From Moellerella sp963519845 (lineage in GTDB: Bacteria; Pseudomonadota; Gammaproteobacteria; Enterobacterales; Enterobacteriaceae), in assembly GCA_963519845.1 (NCBI GenBank), contig CAUQNX010000011.1, positions 1-64,000 on the forward strand: a stretch of 64,000 nucleotides of DNA, in the 5' to 3' direction. This document shows positions 8,831 through 17,370 of the stretch, piece after piece. The notes beneath the pieces are model-generated. The model worked only from the letters and a program-made list of their open reading frames with translations, searched no databases and had not been told where the DNA came from. The position numbers and the translations under genes were made by a program. Position 1 is the first letter of the stretch. Every line of letters starts with the position of its first letter.

Positions 8831-9334
8831 ATGTTAATCACCCCTATTGAGATCATCAGCTATATTTTGTTACTCGGAATAATATCGACACTATTTATGG
8901 ATTTTATTGGGGTCATTCAAGCTCGTCTATTTCGTAGCCCAGGTTTAAATTACGCTTTTGTCGGTAGATGGGCTCTATCTATACTGTTAAAAGGTCAATT
9001 TAAACATGACCCTATTATGGCAACACCAAGTATTGCAGGCGAAAAAGTGCTTGGTTGGTGCCTTCACTACTTAATAGGCATTGTATTTGCAACGCTCATG
9101 GTATTTTATATTATCAACAATAATCAGGTTAAACCTAATTTTATTGCTGCTATAGCCACAGGGATCATCAGTCTGATTGCCCCTTATTTTATTATGCAAC
9201 CCGGATTTGGCTTTGGTATTGCTGCATCAAAATTGCCCACAGCAAATAAAGTTAGATTAAAGAGCTTTATTGCCCACCTAAGTTATGGATTAGGTTTATA
9301 TTTAGCCATGTTGATCTTAAATTTTATTTATTAA
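8831..9334 (+). CDS. DUF2938-type membrane protein
   Basis: The 167-residue protein has about four membrane helices and the DUF2938 pattern: MDFIGVIQARLF, YAFVGRW, then GWCLHYLIGIVFA, the P-rich IAPYFIMQPGFGFGIAASK and a C-terminal FIAHLSYGLGLYLA helix. The function of the family is unknown. The start at 8831 is chosen because GCGGAG lies about eight bases upstream; the frame is also open from 8807. It converges with a MerR-type regulator only 11 bases away, a pairing that suggests but does not prove a functional link. Confidence 0.8.
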   Translation: MLITPIEIISYILLLGIISTLFMDFIGVIQARLFRSPGLNYAFVGRWALSILLKGQFKHDPIMATPSIAGEKVLGWCLHYLIGIVFATLMVFYIINNNQVKPNFIAAIATGIISLIAPYFIMQPGFGFGIAASKLPTANKVRLKSFIAHLSYGLGLYLAMLILNFIY

Positions 9335-9345
9335 GTTAATAATTA

Positions 9346-9750
9346 TTATTTTTTATTTCGTTTAAGACTCAATGACATGATCTTATTGAATTTAGGGCAG
9401 AGTAGTTGGTTTTCAGCTTTGCAGTTAACAATATGCAATATGCCCTTTTTTAATAATATCAAGTTCTGAATTTTCGCTTCTATTTCATTGGCTTTTAATA
9501 CTAATTTTTCTTTGTCGATTTCCGGCTGTTGCTGATTATTTAACATAAGGGCTATCTCTTCCAATGAAAATTGAGCTTCCTGCCCTAAAGAGATCAGCGA
9601 TAAGCGCATCATAACTTCATTATGGTTATAGACTCTTTTTAGCCCTTTTCTGCCAATGGATTTAATTAAACCTCTCTCTTCATAATAACGTAATGTTGAA
9701 GATGGCAGACCAGAAAGCTGACTGACTTTGCTTATATCAACTTCAATCAT
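9346..9750 (-). CDS. MerR-family transcriptional regulator
   Basis: The 134-residue protein has the MerR winged helix at its N-terminus (ISKVSQLSGLPSSTLRYYEERGLI, residues 6-29, then the wing GRKGLKRVYN). A dimerisation helix follows (EKLVLKANEIEAKIQNLILLKKGI, about residues 80-103). The C-terminal part has two cysteines (C110 and C118, in NCKAENQLLCPKF), a possible metal- or redox-sensing pair as in other MerR proteins. It converges with the DUF2938 gene, which could be a target. The effector is unknown. Confidence 0.85.
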   Translation of the reverse strand: MIEVDISKVSQLSGLPSSTLRYYEERGLIKSIGRKGLKRVYNHNEVMMRLSLISLGQEAQFSLEEIALMLNNQQQPEIDKEKLVLKANEIEAKIQNLILLKKGILHIVNCKAENQLLCPKFNKIMSLSLKRNKK

Positions 9751-9772
9751 AAATTAATTCTTTATTCAAAAT

Positions 9773-9804
9773 AACCGCCTATATAGCGTTTTATATAGGC
9801 GGTT
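9773..9804 (-). terminator. Terminator of amn
   Basis: Perfect 13-base arms (AACCGCCTATATA at 9773-9785 and its complement at 9792-9804) flank a 6-base loop. The hairpin begins five bases after the amn stop codon and is followed on the minus strand by TTATTTTG. Confidence 0.8.
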
Positions 9805-9808
9805 AATA

Positions 9809-11275
9809 TTAACGGAAAGGCGGTTCATCGAAGGTGCGTAATTTACGCGAATGCAACTTATCACCCTCGGCTCTTAATAAATCGATAGCTTGAATACCGA
9901 TTTGGAGATGTTCAGAGACCGCTCCCTCATAAAAATGGTTGGCTTGTCCCGGTAATTTAATTTCACCATGCAGCGGCTTATCAGAAACACAAAGCAAGGT
10001 GCCATAAGGGACTCTAAAGCGATAACCTTGTGCCGCAATAGTCGCACTTTCCATATCCACCGCCACAGCTCGGCTTAAACTAAATCGTCTTGCGGTGGCA
10101 TAAAAACGTAATTCCCAGTTTCGATCGTCCGTTGTCACTACGGTTCCAGTACGTAATCGGTTCTTAACTTGTTCACCGGGCATATTGCTAACTAATTTAG
10201 TTGCGTCGTAGAGTGCGCGCTGAACTTCTGCAATACTGGGAATAGGAATATCAGGAGGTAATACATCATCTAGAATATGATCATCACGTAAATATGCATG
10301 AGCTAAAACATAGTCACCAATTTTTTGGCTTTCACGTAATCCACCACAGTGACCGATCATTAACCAAGCATGGGGCCTTAAAACAGCAAGATGATCGCAA
10401 ATATTCTTAGCATTTGATGGACCCACACCAATATTAACTAAGGTAATACCAGAACCATCTTCAGCAATAAGATGATATGCAGGCATTTGAAATTTCTTCC
10501 ACGTTAAATCCGAGGTTGCCAGATTTGGATCGGCATTTTCAGCAGTGAGATAATTAAAACCGACACAAGATAGAGCGCAATAGCGACTATTAGGATCTTT
10601 TATTTGCTCACAGGCCCAGCTAACAAACTCATCCACATAACGATTATAATTGGTAAATAAGATATAGGGCTGTACATACTCAGGGGGAGTTCCCGTATAG
10701 TGTTTTAGGCGAGCGAGGGAAAAATCAACCCGTAAAGCATCAAAATGCGATAATGGAAAGCTATCACCCGGTTGAAAAATACCGTCGGTAATATCATCAC
10801 TAATTTCGGCAAGATCAGTAATTGGGAAATGAGCCGCTATTCCATTACTCATAGTTCGGTCGAGCATTAAATCAGAACCATCGATAACAAAAGGATAGGG
10901 AATTTCTGTTGATGATGATCTGACTGAGAAAGTTACATTATAATCATGCTGCAAAATAGTCAGCTGTTCAGTCAGATATTGGCGAAATAAATTAGGTTTC
11001 GTCATAGTCATCGTATAACTACCCGGCTTAACAAATCGAGCGTAAGCGCGCGTTTTCTGGCAATCCTCTTTTTGACCATCCCAATAAACGCATAATTCAG
11101 GATAGGAAAATAAGCCTTTTTCTCTCTCTATTTTATCCGGCAGCGTGCCTTGATTAATATAGTCAGAAATCGCACTTCTTAATGCAAGGATCGCGTTTTG
11201 ATAAACTAACTCTAATTTATCTAACACCTCGTCTATCGATAAATTCTCGTATGACTGACTTTGAGTTAACGCCAC
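9809..11275 (-). CDS. amn: AMP nucleosidase
   Basis: The enzyme cleaves AMP to adenine and ribose 5-phosphate and helps set adenylate levels. The N-terminal AMP nucleosidase-specific domain (residues 1-180) is followed by a phosphorylase-like catalytic domain with GVGPSNAKNICDHLAVLRPHAWLMIGHCGGL and the VAVDMESATIAAQGY motif that holds the catalytic acidic residue region. A GTG start at 11275 is preferred: AAAAGGGG lies eight bases upstream and the resulting 488 residues match E. coli Amn (484). The frame extends to an ATG at 11302 without a good ribosome site. A strong terminator follows. Confidence 0.92.
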   Translation of the reverse strand: MALTQSQSYENLSIDEVLDKLELVYQNAILALRSAISDYINQGTLPDKIEREKGLFSYPELCVYWDGQKEDCQKTRAYARFVKPGSYTMTMTKPNLFRQYLTEQLTILQHDYNVTFSVRSSSTEIPYPFVIDGSDLMLDRTMSNGIAAHFPITDLAEISDDITDGIFQPGDSFPLSHFDALRVDFSLARLKHYTGTPPEYVQPYILFTNYNRYVDEFVSWACEQIKDPNSRYCALSCVGFNYLTAENADPNLATSDLTWKKFQMPAYHLIAEDGSGITLVNIGVGPSNAKNICDHLAVLRPHAWLMIGHCGGLRESQKIGDYVLAHAYLRDDHILDDVLPPDIPIPSIAEVQRALYDATKLVSNMPGEQVKNRLRTGTVVTTDDRNWELRFYATARRFSLSRAVAVDMESATIAAQGYRFRVPYGTLLCVSDKPLHGEIKLPGQANHFYEGAVSEHLQIGIQAIDLLRAEGDKLHSRKLRTFDEPPFR

Positions 11276-11381
11276 GCTATATACCCCTTTTCTTATCTTC
11301 AATAAGTCCTGACTCTCACCATAGAATAACTAGCATAATGATGCAAAGCTCTTTTTAATACTGAGATCCGATAAGCCATAA

Positions 11382-12287
11382 TTAAATCAAGTAGGTAAGT
11401 ATGACTGGCAGCGTAAAAATAGCCAAAATTGTTTGTAAAGTAATAATTCCAGCCATTAATTCACTATCACCATTCAATTGCTTGGATAAAATATAAGCAT
11501 TTGGCGCGGTGGGAATAGCAAAAAAGATGATCAGTAATACTGACTCCATGGGCGGTAATTCAAATCCCCGCCCGATCAATAAAGCCACTATTGGCATAAT
11601 CGCTAATCTGCCAAAGCTATTTAAAATTAACGGTTTTAATTCGACTTTTAATGTGGAGGTTTGGAGCGCGGCCCCAATACAGATGAGTCCCAAGGGTAAG
11701 CTAGCAGCGGCAAGTAATTTAAATAACTGCTCTGAGCCAAAAGGTAAACCAAATGGCGAAATATTAATAAGGACGCCAAGGAAACAGGCAATAATAAGTG
11801 GATTTTTGATAATAGGTAATAACATTTGCCACAATGAAACTTTTTTACCTGAGGTCAGCGCTAAAACAGAAATAATATTACCACTAGGCACAAGAACAGC
11901 TAAAATAACTGCCGCAATGGCGATCCCCGGTTGGCCAAAAAGATCCGCCACTATCGCCAAACCTAAATAAGTGTTGAATCTGAGAGCTCCTTGCACATAA
12001 GCTCCAAATCGCGCTGCTTGCCATTTAAATAGCGCTTTTCCAATCCATAATATGAGACTGCCACCCAATAAAATAGTCAAAATAGCCAGCGCAAGTTGCG
12101 GCAACTGAGGATTATCCAGCGGCGCATTGGCTAGGCTATTAATCAAGAGTGCGGGAAATAACAGATAATAATTTAATTTTTCGGTTCCATACCAGAAACC
12201 AGCCTCAAAAAAATTCCGCCGGCGAGCAATAAAACCAAAAGCAATCAATGCAAATAACGGCCATAGAACTAATAAAATTTTTTCCAT
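11382..12287 (-). CDS. AEC (auxin efflux carrier) family transporter
   Basis: The 301-residue inner-membrane protein has about ten helices and the AEC pattern: N-terminal PLFALIAFGFIARRR, YYLLFPALLINSLA, the central hinge ALTSGKK near residue 144, and C-terminal FFAIPTAPNAYILSKQLNGDSELMAGIITLQT, which carries the conserved 'P-x-A' and 'Q' residues. Bacterial AEC proteins export organic acids or amino acids such as malate; the substrate here is unknown. It is transcribed toward amn but is about 100 bases away with no visible coupling. Confidence 0.85.
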   Translation of the reverse strand: MEKILLVLWPLFALIAFGFIARRRNFFEAGFWYGTEKLNYYLLFPALLINSLANAPLDNPQLPQLALAILTILLGGSLILWIGKALFKWQAARFGAYVQGALRFNTYLGLAIVADLFGQPGIAIAAVILAVLVPSGNIISVLALTSGKKVSLWQMLLPIIKNPLIIACFLGVLINISPFGLPFGSEQLFKLLAAASLPLGLICIGAALQTSTLKVELKPLILNSFGRLAIMPIVALLIGRGFELPPMESVLLIIFFAIPTAPNAYILSKQLNGDSELMAGIITLQTILAIFTLPVILTYLI

Positions 12288-12696
12288 ATTATCTATCTTA
12301 TAGCTATAACAACAGTGAAAAATAGGACTTATGTCCTCATCAAGGGTTCACAGTACCTTTTCAACCACAAAAAAGGTAGTCAAAAAGGGCTTTTTATTAT
12401 TTATTCTTCAATGTATATCTTATCAAGATAAATGAAATATTTTTAGCTTAATAATAATCTTTTCTTTCATCTGATTAAAACTCACATTACTTAATTTTAT
12501 TCCGCATCAGTTTATTATTTATAAAAGAAAAACCTCAAGCTTCATGAATAATAACGCTAGAGTTAAATAAAAAATAAATTAATAGCTAATAATGATACAT
12601 GAAGCTAATCAAATGAGTTAAATGTAGCCAAAAAATATATTTTTTCCGCATTTATGTTTATTATCTAAGCTCTAATTCAATAAAGAAGGAACCCTA
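12288..12696. other. 409-base AT-rich divergent intergenic region
   Basis: It lies between the leftward AEC gene and the rightward 116-residue unknown gene, so it must contain both promoters. No open frame, clear hairpin or consensus operator was identified. Confidence 0.4.
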
Positions 12697-13047
12697 ATGA
12701 CAAATTACTTTTTATTCTCATACTCAGTAGAGACCAATAAGGATAAATCACTGTCACCTGAGCGCAAGGAAGCGAATATGAAATTTGCTGACTCGATACG
12801 GGCTGCAATCAGCAAAATTAATTGTCGAGGCTGGGTAAAATTGCAGGCAGTCGAAACAGTTTTTTGTTGTGCTGTAGATGAGCATATACAGAGTAACTGT
12901 GATGCGGAAATGGTAGTGAGAGAGGAGTTTAAGGTGCATCTACCACCCAATATTGATGACCGTGTTAAAATACATTGTGTAGTTCACCTTGGCGGAATTG
13001 CAATGAAAGATCGCGCACCATTAGAATTTACTATTTGTTGTTTGTAA
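12697..13047 (+). CDS. Unknown 116-residue protein
   Basis: The family was not recognised. The protein has no signal peptide or membrane segment and carries seven cysteines, several late in the chain (FCCAVDEHIQSNC, IHCVVHL, ending TICCL). A good ribosome site (GAAGGAACC, six to seven bases before the ATG) and a strong terminator directly after the stop support a real single-gene transcript. A C-terminal alpha/beta layout is suggested by alternating strands (VHLPPNIDDRVKIHCVVHL). No function is proposed. Confidence 0.65.
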   Translation: MTNYFLFSYSVETNKDKSLSPERKEANMKFADSIRAAISKINCRGWVKLQAVETVFCCAVDEHIQSNCDAEMVVREEFKVHLPPNIDDRVKIHCVVHLGGIAMKDRAPLEFTICCL

Positions 13048-13070
13048 TTATTATAATAACCTAAAATAAC

Positions 13071-13102
13071 AGCCCTATTAGTACCTATATGCTAATAGGG
13101 CT
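13071..13102 (+). terminator. Terminator after the 116-residue unknown gene
   Basis: Perfect 11-base arms, AGCCCTATTAG (13071-13081) and its complement (13092-13102), are separated by ten bases. The hairpin starts 24 bases after the stop. The following T tract is short (TTGTTGCTT). Confidence 0.7.
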
Positions 13103-13269
13103 TGTTGCTTATATCTTACAACCTCAATTATATTAAATCAGTGCTATGATTTTATTTAAGTGAGTCGACAATCTAGAACATATATTATTATTAACTCAGT
13201 AAATAGATATGAGAATGTTATGGCTTAAATCAGTAAGTCATAGTGATATCCATTAAAGGAAAAATAATT

Positions 13270-13620
13270 ATGTTTAAAAAATCAAATAAATTGCTATCCA
13301 TTGTTTTAATCCTTTCGAGTTCCCTATTTATAGATAGTAGCTTCGCGAAATCCAGTTGTACTATGCACAATACACACGTTGTTAAAGAATTAAAAGATGA
13401 AATTTGTTTTAGCCTATACCCTATAACTCAATGCATGAAAGAATGTCATCCACTAAATATAGTAAAGAAAAAAGTCTCTTTTCATTGCCTAGATAACGAA
13501 GGCCTATCAGACAAGTGGAAGGAGAAAATCAAAAATGGTGAGCTTATTGACTTATCCAAAAATGAAGCCAATTTGTATTTGAACATAGATATCCCAATGG
13601 AGTGCGTACCAAATAATTAA
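13270..13620 (+). CDS. Small exported cysteine-rich protein of unknown function
   Basis: From the ATG at 13270 (AAAGGA nine bases upstream) the protein has 116 residues. It begins with a typical signal peptide (MFKKSNKLLSIVLILSSSLF..., likely cut after SFA). The mature part has six cysteines, an even number that fits disulphide bonding in the periplasm or outside the cell, and is lysine-rich. It is a single gene between terminators. No family was recognised; an inhibitor-like or stress-related small periplasmic protein is possible, but nothing in the sequence decides this. Confidence 0.65.
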   Translation: MFKKSNKLLSIVLILSSSLFIDSSFAKSSCTMHNTHVVKELKDEICFSLYPITQCMKECHPLNIVKKKVSFHCLDNEGLSDKWKEKIKNGELIDLSKNEANLYLNIDIPMECVPNN

Positions 13621-13634
13621 AATCGCTAGGGGCT

Positions 13635-13665
13635 GGAGATAACACCGATCGGCAGTGAAATCTCC
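13635..13665. terminator. Possible terminator between convergent genes
   Basis: GGAGAT (13635-13640) and ATCTCC (13660-13665) can pair around an imperfect inner hairpin and are followed by TATCTTTTT on the plus strand. It lies 15 bases after the small exported-protein gene and just beyond the PhzF stop. The stem is short, so the call is tentative. Confidence 0.4.
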
Positions 13666-13672
13666 TATCTTT

Positions 13673-14560
13673 TTAAATTCTAACCATTTTGGTACCTATC
13701 ATGGCCGCTTGTCCACCGACGCTAACGCGACTAATTTTTTGCGCTTGTGTATCAATCGTCACTTGTATAAGAGAGGAACAATCCATAGCTCGCCCTTGCT
13801 CTAACAGGAAGTGAGTTTCGTCGGGCAGGATATGATTGACCAGATAACATCCGAGAGCACCGCTAGCACTACCCGTTGCGGACTCCTCATCTATGCCATA
13901 TAGAGGTGCGAAATTTCGGCAGTGGGCTGTGATAGATGAATCCTGATTCAATTCAAATACGTGAAAACCTATGGTATCGAATTCACGGCTCAGATTTGCG
14001 ATCGCTGCATAATCGGGTCTCAGACGGTCTAACTGGCCGGGCTGCACAGGAATAAGAATATCAGGCAATCCTGTTGAGATCACCTCAATAGGCAAGCCAG
14101 TCCCCTTAATCACATCTGGTTGTACTCCGAGGGCAATAGCGATATCTTCGACATCAGGCCCTTTCCGTGTGATAGGCAGGGCCTGCTCCATGACGATACT
14201 ATCAGACGCGACAGCCACACTCAGAATACCGGCTTTGGTTTTTTGCTTGTAATTGCCCGGTGCAAGCAGATCGAGCGAAGCCAGCGTGAAAAAAACGGCT
14301 AATGTCGCGTGCCCGCAAAAATCCACCTCACTTTCAGGTGTAAAAAAATCCACTTTGAAATCAGTCTCTTCACCCACATAGACAAATGCGGTCTCGGAAA
14401 AACCCACCTGACGCGCGATAGCTATTTTTTGCGTGGCGCTCAAGTTGGGTGGATTAAGAACAACTCCAGCAGGGTTGCCACCAGAATTATTGCGCGTAAA
14501 TGAGTTCACAAGGTGTACCTTGATATCCTGTTTAGCCGAGCCTGTTTCTTTGTATTGCAT
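13673..14560 (-). CDS. PhzF-family isomerase-like protein
   Basis: The 295-residue protein shows the duplicated diaminopimelate-epimerase fold of PhzF. The N-terminal NSFTRNNSGGNPAGVVL, the catalytic glutamate region RQVGFSETAFV (E near residue 53), the DFCGHATLA motif (near 81) and the second half-site EESATGSASGALGCYL (near 225) are all present. PhzF isomerises a dihydro-hydroxyanthranilate in phenazine synthesis, but lone homologues such as E. coli YddE occur without phenazine genes. No phenazine pathway lies nearby, so the reaction is unknown. Confidence 0.88.
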   Translation of the reverse strand: MQYKETGSAKQDIKVHLVNSFTRNNSGGNPAGVVLNPPNLSATQKIAIARQVGFSETAFVYVGEETDFKVDFFTPESEVDFCGHATLAVFFTLASLDLLAPGNYKQKTKAGILSVAVASDSIVMEQALPITRKGPDVEDIAIALGVQPDVIKGTGLPIEVISTGLPDILIPVQPGQLDRLRPDYAAIANLSREFDTIGFHVFELNQDSSITAHCRNFAPLYGIDEESATGSASGALGCYLVNHILPDETHFLLEQGRAMDCSSLIQVTIDTQAQKISRVSVGGQAAMIGTKMVRI

Positions 14561-15102
14561 CTGTTTCTAAGTCCTGTACGTAAAGCTTGATCATATGTGA
14601 GTGCTGAAGTATTTAGAATGCAAATGACATTATCTAATAACCAATACATTCGTCTATTAATAGTAGCTAAATCATCCCTATTCATAAAGGCTAATTTGAG
14701 AGTATTAAATCTAAGGAAAAATCCTATTTTAATCCTATTTATCTCAGTAAATATTTTTAAACTCTCCTCTAAGATTAAATAATGATTGTTATATTTAACA
14801 AAGGAGAAAATTAGGCGTTATCGTGAAAATTAACCTATAAAAACCATAAAATGACGACAAATGACACCATCTTCTAACTTTGAATTAATTTGATTTATAT
14901 GAGAAGTGTTATTTATTGAGCAATAATTGCTATTTAAATCACCTTGAAAATAGAAAAAAGGACTATTCTGGCGATTAGATTTCAGTCGTTGAATTCTTTT
15001 GCTCATGATTACAAAAAGGTCTTGTGCTATATTTGACTCTTCTATGATTTCTTTGGCGGAAACCACAGCGATAATAATTGTCTACAACAAGGAGCTTTAA
15101 CA
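14561..15102. other. 542-base region between PhzF and a small unknown gene
   Basis: This AT-rich stretch should carry divergent promoters. Two short open frames (plus strand 14597-14782 and minus strand 14830-15066) lack ribosome sites and recognisable features. Nothing else was supported. Confidence 0.4.
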
Positions 15103-15384
15103 ATGACGGATAATACAGATAATACGCCTTTAAAAATGACCGATAAAATGATCACCCCTTATATTAAGTGCGACGAAATCGGCTATATTGATGCTGAAAA
15201 CGGTTATGCATATATTGGTTTTCAATTTCCTATCACACCGCTAGAAACAACAGATAAAATCTTTATGGGTTTAGAGCTCAACGAAATCAAAGAGCTGGTT
15301 GAGATGCTACAAGATCACCTTGAGCGTCATCCTGTAGAAGAAAAAGAGTTTGAACTCGTCGAAGAGATAGAGATCACCGAGTAG
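15103..15384 (+). CDS. Unknown acidic 93-residue protein
   Basis: The ATG has a strong AAGGAG eight bases upstream, and a clear terminator follows, so the gene is probably real. The protein is acidic, cytoplasmic and without cysteine clusters apart from one early cysteine. A helical stretch (LNEIKELVEMLQDHLERH) near residues 63-80 follows a beta-rich first half (GYAYIGFQFPITPLE). The overall size and layout recall small regulators such as BssS, but the match is too weak to name it. It lies next to the PIN/ATPase operon on the opposite strand, converging with it. Confidence 0.6.
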   Translation: MTDNTDNTPLKMTDKMITPYIKCDEIGYIDAENGYAYIGFQFPITPLETTDKIFMGLELNEIKELVEMLQDHLERHPVEEKEFELVEEIEITE

Positions 15385-15397
15385 TGCTAAGTGCTAA

Positions 15398-15423
15398 GAC
15401 GGTAATGCTAAAATGTTACCGTC
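15398..15423 (+). terminator. Terminator after the 93-residue gene
   Basis: GACGGTAA (15398-15405) pairs with TTACCGTC (15416-15423) across a ten-base loop, followed by ATTGGTTTTATTT. It lies 14 bases after the stop codon and between this gene and the convergent PIN gene. Confidence 0.75.
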
Positions 15424-15447
15424 ATTGGTTTTATTTAAATCGACAAT

Positions 15448-15912
15448 CTAAGATTGTATATCAAGCTCATAAAACTGATGGATTTTTTCTATTTTGCTAA
15501 TATCAGTATCTCTTGAAATACATTCACAATGGCTACATTTAGCGGTTGAAAAATGCATTAGATCAAAGCTACGTTTATCTAATTTAATCAACCCATTAGC
15601 ATCATTATCCGGCTGCCCTCTTCTAAATCTGAATAAATTTGCCGAAAGTTCTGATATATCAGTTGTAATATCCAGATTTGGAATGCCATTTAAAATGGTA
15701 GACATTTGATTAAAAATATCCTTATCCTTCCAGTTGATTCCTCTAAGTACTTCATATCTAATTAATGGTGTTATAAATATTTTTATATTTTCATCACTTA
15801 AAATTTCATCTAATTGTTTCTTAGCTGCTTCTTTCTCTAATTCTGTTGTAGTACAACTTTCATCCAAAGCTGCAATGAGAAGATTAGCATCTAATAATAC
15901 ATTTTTTATCAT
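15448..15912 (-). CDS. PIN-domain nuclease paired with an ATPase
   Basis: The 154-residue protein has the acidic residues of a PIN ribonuclease: D8 in LLDANLLIAAL, E54 in IRYEVLRG, D117 in RSFDLMHFSTAK and D135/D137 in ISRDTDISK. The segment from 117 to 140 matches the usual 'D-x-h-h-x-x-x-A ... h-h-T-x-D' ending of VapC-like proteins. PIN proteins cut RNA with magnesium or manganese. The gene begins two bases after the ATPase stop, with AAGGTG eight bases upstream, so the two are co-translated. Instead of a small VapB antitoxin the partner is an ABC-type ATPase, as in several abortive-infection systems. The defence role is inferred. Confidence 0.75.
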   Translation of the reverse strand: MIKNVLLDANLLIAALDESCTTTELEKEAAKKQLDEILSDENIKIFITPLIRYEVLRGINWKDKDIFNQMSTILNGIPNLDITTDISELSANLFRFRRGQPDNDANGLIKLDKRSFDLMHFSTAKCSHCECISRDTDISKIEKIHQFYELDIQS

Positions 15913-15914
15913 GA

Positions 15915-17033
15915 TTATTGCACCTTTGACTTATTGATGAGATCTAACAGCCCCGATTTTGCATCACTTTGATCTTCAATACTGCTGTTATCTATTTTCA
16001 TTTTATTCAGATCAACATTAAAAACATCTTTTAGAATATCAGCTAACGCGGCTTTATTTGGAGAAGATATTATTTCATTTTTTACTACACCATCATTATC
16101 TCGATATAGCTTGTAGGCTTCTCCCTCTTTCAATTGTGATAACACAACAGAAGAGTGTGTAGTGATAATAAATATAGTCTTAGGAAATAATTTTTTTAAT
16201 AACGGGATAATATTGACTTGCCAACTTAGGTGTAAATGACTTTCGACCTCATCGATCAGTACATAACCTTTAACATTCTGAATGTTTTTTTCATTAGTAA
16301 AATAGCCATAACCCGATACAATTGCTTGAACTAATTTTAAAATCGATGTAAATCCAGAGCTTAATTGAGTTATCTGCGATTTTCTCTCTTCTATTTTAAT
16401 ATAAACTCTATCATCACCGGTTATTTCTAAAAACTCAGGATCAATACGATTATCAATCTTATTTAAGATTTGCATAACTGTTTTAATTTCAATACCTCTA
16501 CTATCCTCAGCTTTTTGATAAGGATTTGTAGATCGAGCTATTTTTAAAAACCAATCTTCGATTTTAGTATCCATATTTAGAGAGCTAAAATCATTTACCA
16601 TCTTGCTATCTAAATTAGAAAAATATTTTTTCCGTCTATCCTCAAGATCGCCCATACTCTCTTGGCTAGCTCTGGTTTCATGATTGATGATACCTCTTGC
16701 TTGTGCGCCTAAATAGACAACAGGAAGAGAATGAGTAACATCATTAAAACTATCCTGTAAACCAACACTATTTGTCAGCGTTTTATTGATAGTAATATCT
16801 TTATCTAAAAATCTTGCTGATGTAAATTTTAAGACTTCAAATCTAACCCTATTATCAAACTCAACTTTCAGTTTATTACTAAAATACAGCAGTTGAAATA
16901 TAGCTTCCAACGTTCTGGTTTTACCCACGCCATTAGCGCCAATAAAGGTATAAACACGCTGTTTTAAGCTCAGTTTTAACTGAACTTTTCCTACACCGAT
17001 AATACCGTCAAATTCTATGAATTCACCTAACAT
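15915..17033 (-). CDS. AAA_21/OLD-like ABC-type ATPase of a two-gene ATPase-PIN module
   Basis: The 372-residue ATPase has a Walker A at 32-39 (GANGVGKT), an ABC-type signature LSSGF (224-228), Walker B at 256-264 (GYVLIDEVE, followed by SHLHLSWQ) and an H-loop TTHSS (291-295). This is the arrangement of AAA_21 and OLD-type ATPases used in retron, Septu and abortive-infection systems, and the middle region (residues 60-220) would form the coiled coil/lid. There is no TOPRIM domain. The start at 17033 follows GGAG by six bases; the ATG at 17045 does not. It heads an operon with the PIN gene, so it may sense infection and release or activate the nuclease. The named system could not be identified. 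Confidence 0.75.
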   Translation of the reverse strand: MLGEFIEFDGIIGVGKVQLKLSLKQRVYTFIGANGVGKTRTLEAIFQLLYFSNKLKVEFDNRVRFEVLKFTSARFLDKDITINKTLTNSVGLQDSFNDVTHSLPVVYLGAQARGIINHETRASQESMGDLEDRRKKYFSNLDSKMVNDFSSLNMDTKIEDWFLKIARSTNPYQKAEDSRGIEIKTVMQILNKIDNRIDPEFLEITGDDRVYIKIEERKSQITQLSSGFTSILKLVQAIVSGYGYFTNEKNIQNVKGYVLIDEVESHLHLSWQVNIIPLLKKLFPKTIFIITTHSSVVLSQLKEGEAYKLYRDNDGVVKNEIISSPNKAALADILKDVFNVDLNKMKIDNSSIEDQSDAKSGLLDLINKSKVQ

Positions 17034-17370
17034 AACAATCTCCATAGCTATTTTTATTTTAAATTTTAGCCAAAACTAAGTGCTCACACTGTATCGGCTA
17101 AAATCTAACCAACTAACTCTGTTACTCACTATCTTTTAGGTTATTAGTTCATCTAACTATTGATGATTTAAGTGAGGATCGCGCTGGCTAGATAAGCTTT
17201 ATTTGATGTTAGCCTAGTAAATGTGTAGCTGCAAAGGATATTCTACGATTGGTGACAGAGGAACTAAACTTCATTATTTAGCTACTACATATAGTGTTAT
17301 CTTCAGGATTTCCACAACAAAAAAAGGCACCCGCCCCCGAGTGCCTTTGAGCTAAGTCACTGAATAATCA
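17034..17370. other. 337-base region between the ATPase-PIN operon and ahpF
   Basis: Both flanking genes read leftward, so this region holds the ahpF terminator (listed separately, 17323-17348) and the promoter of the ATPase-PIN operon. No further coding sequence or clear operator was seen. Confidence 0.4.
17323..17348 (-). terminator. Terminator of the ahpCF operon
   Basis: AAAGGCAC (17323-17330) pairs with GTGCCTTT (17341-17348). On the minus strand the stem is followed directly by a run of seven T. It begins 22 bases after the ahpF stop. Confidence 0.9.

Noticed and set aside
11509..11970. 153-codon frame antisense to the AEC transporter gene
   Set aside because: Shadow of a conserved membrane protein gene; no ribosome site.
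14597..14782. 61-codon plus-strand frame after PhzF
   Set aside because: No ribosome site, K/I/L-rich composition expected from A/T-rich DNA.
14830..15066. 78-codon minus-strand frame
   Set aside because: It needs a GTG start without ribosome site and lies in a promoter-like region; no family features.
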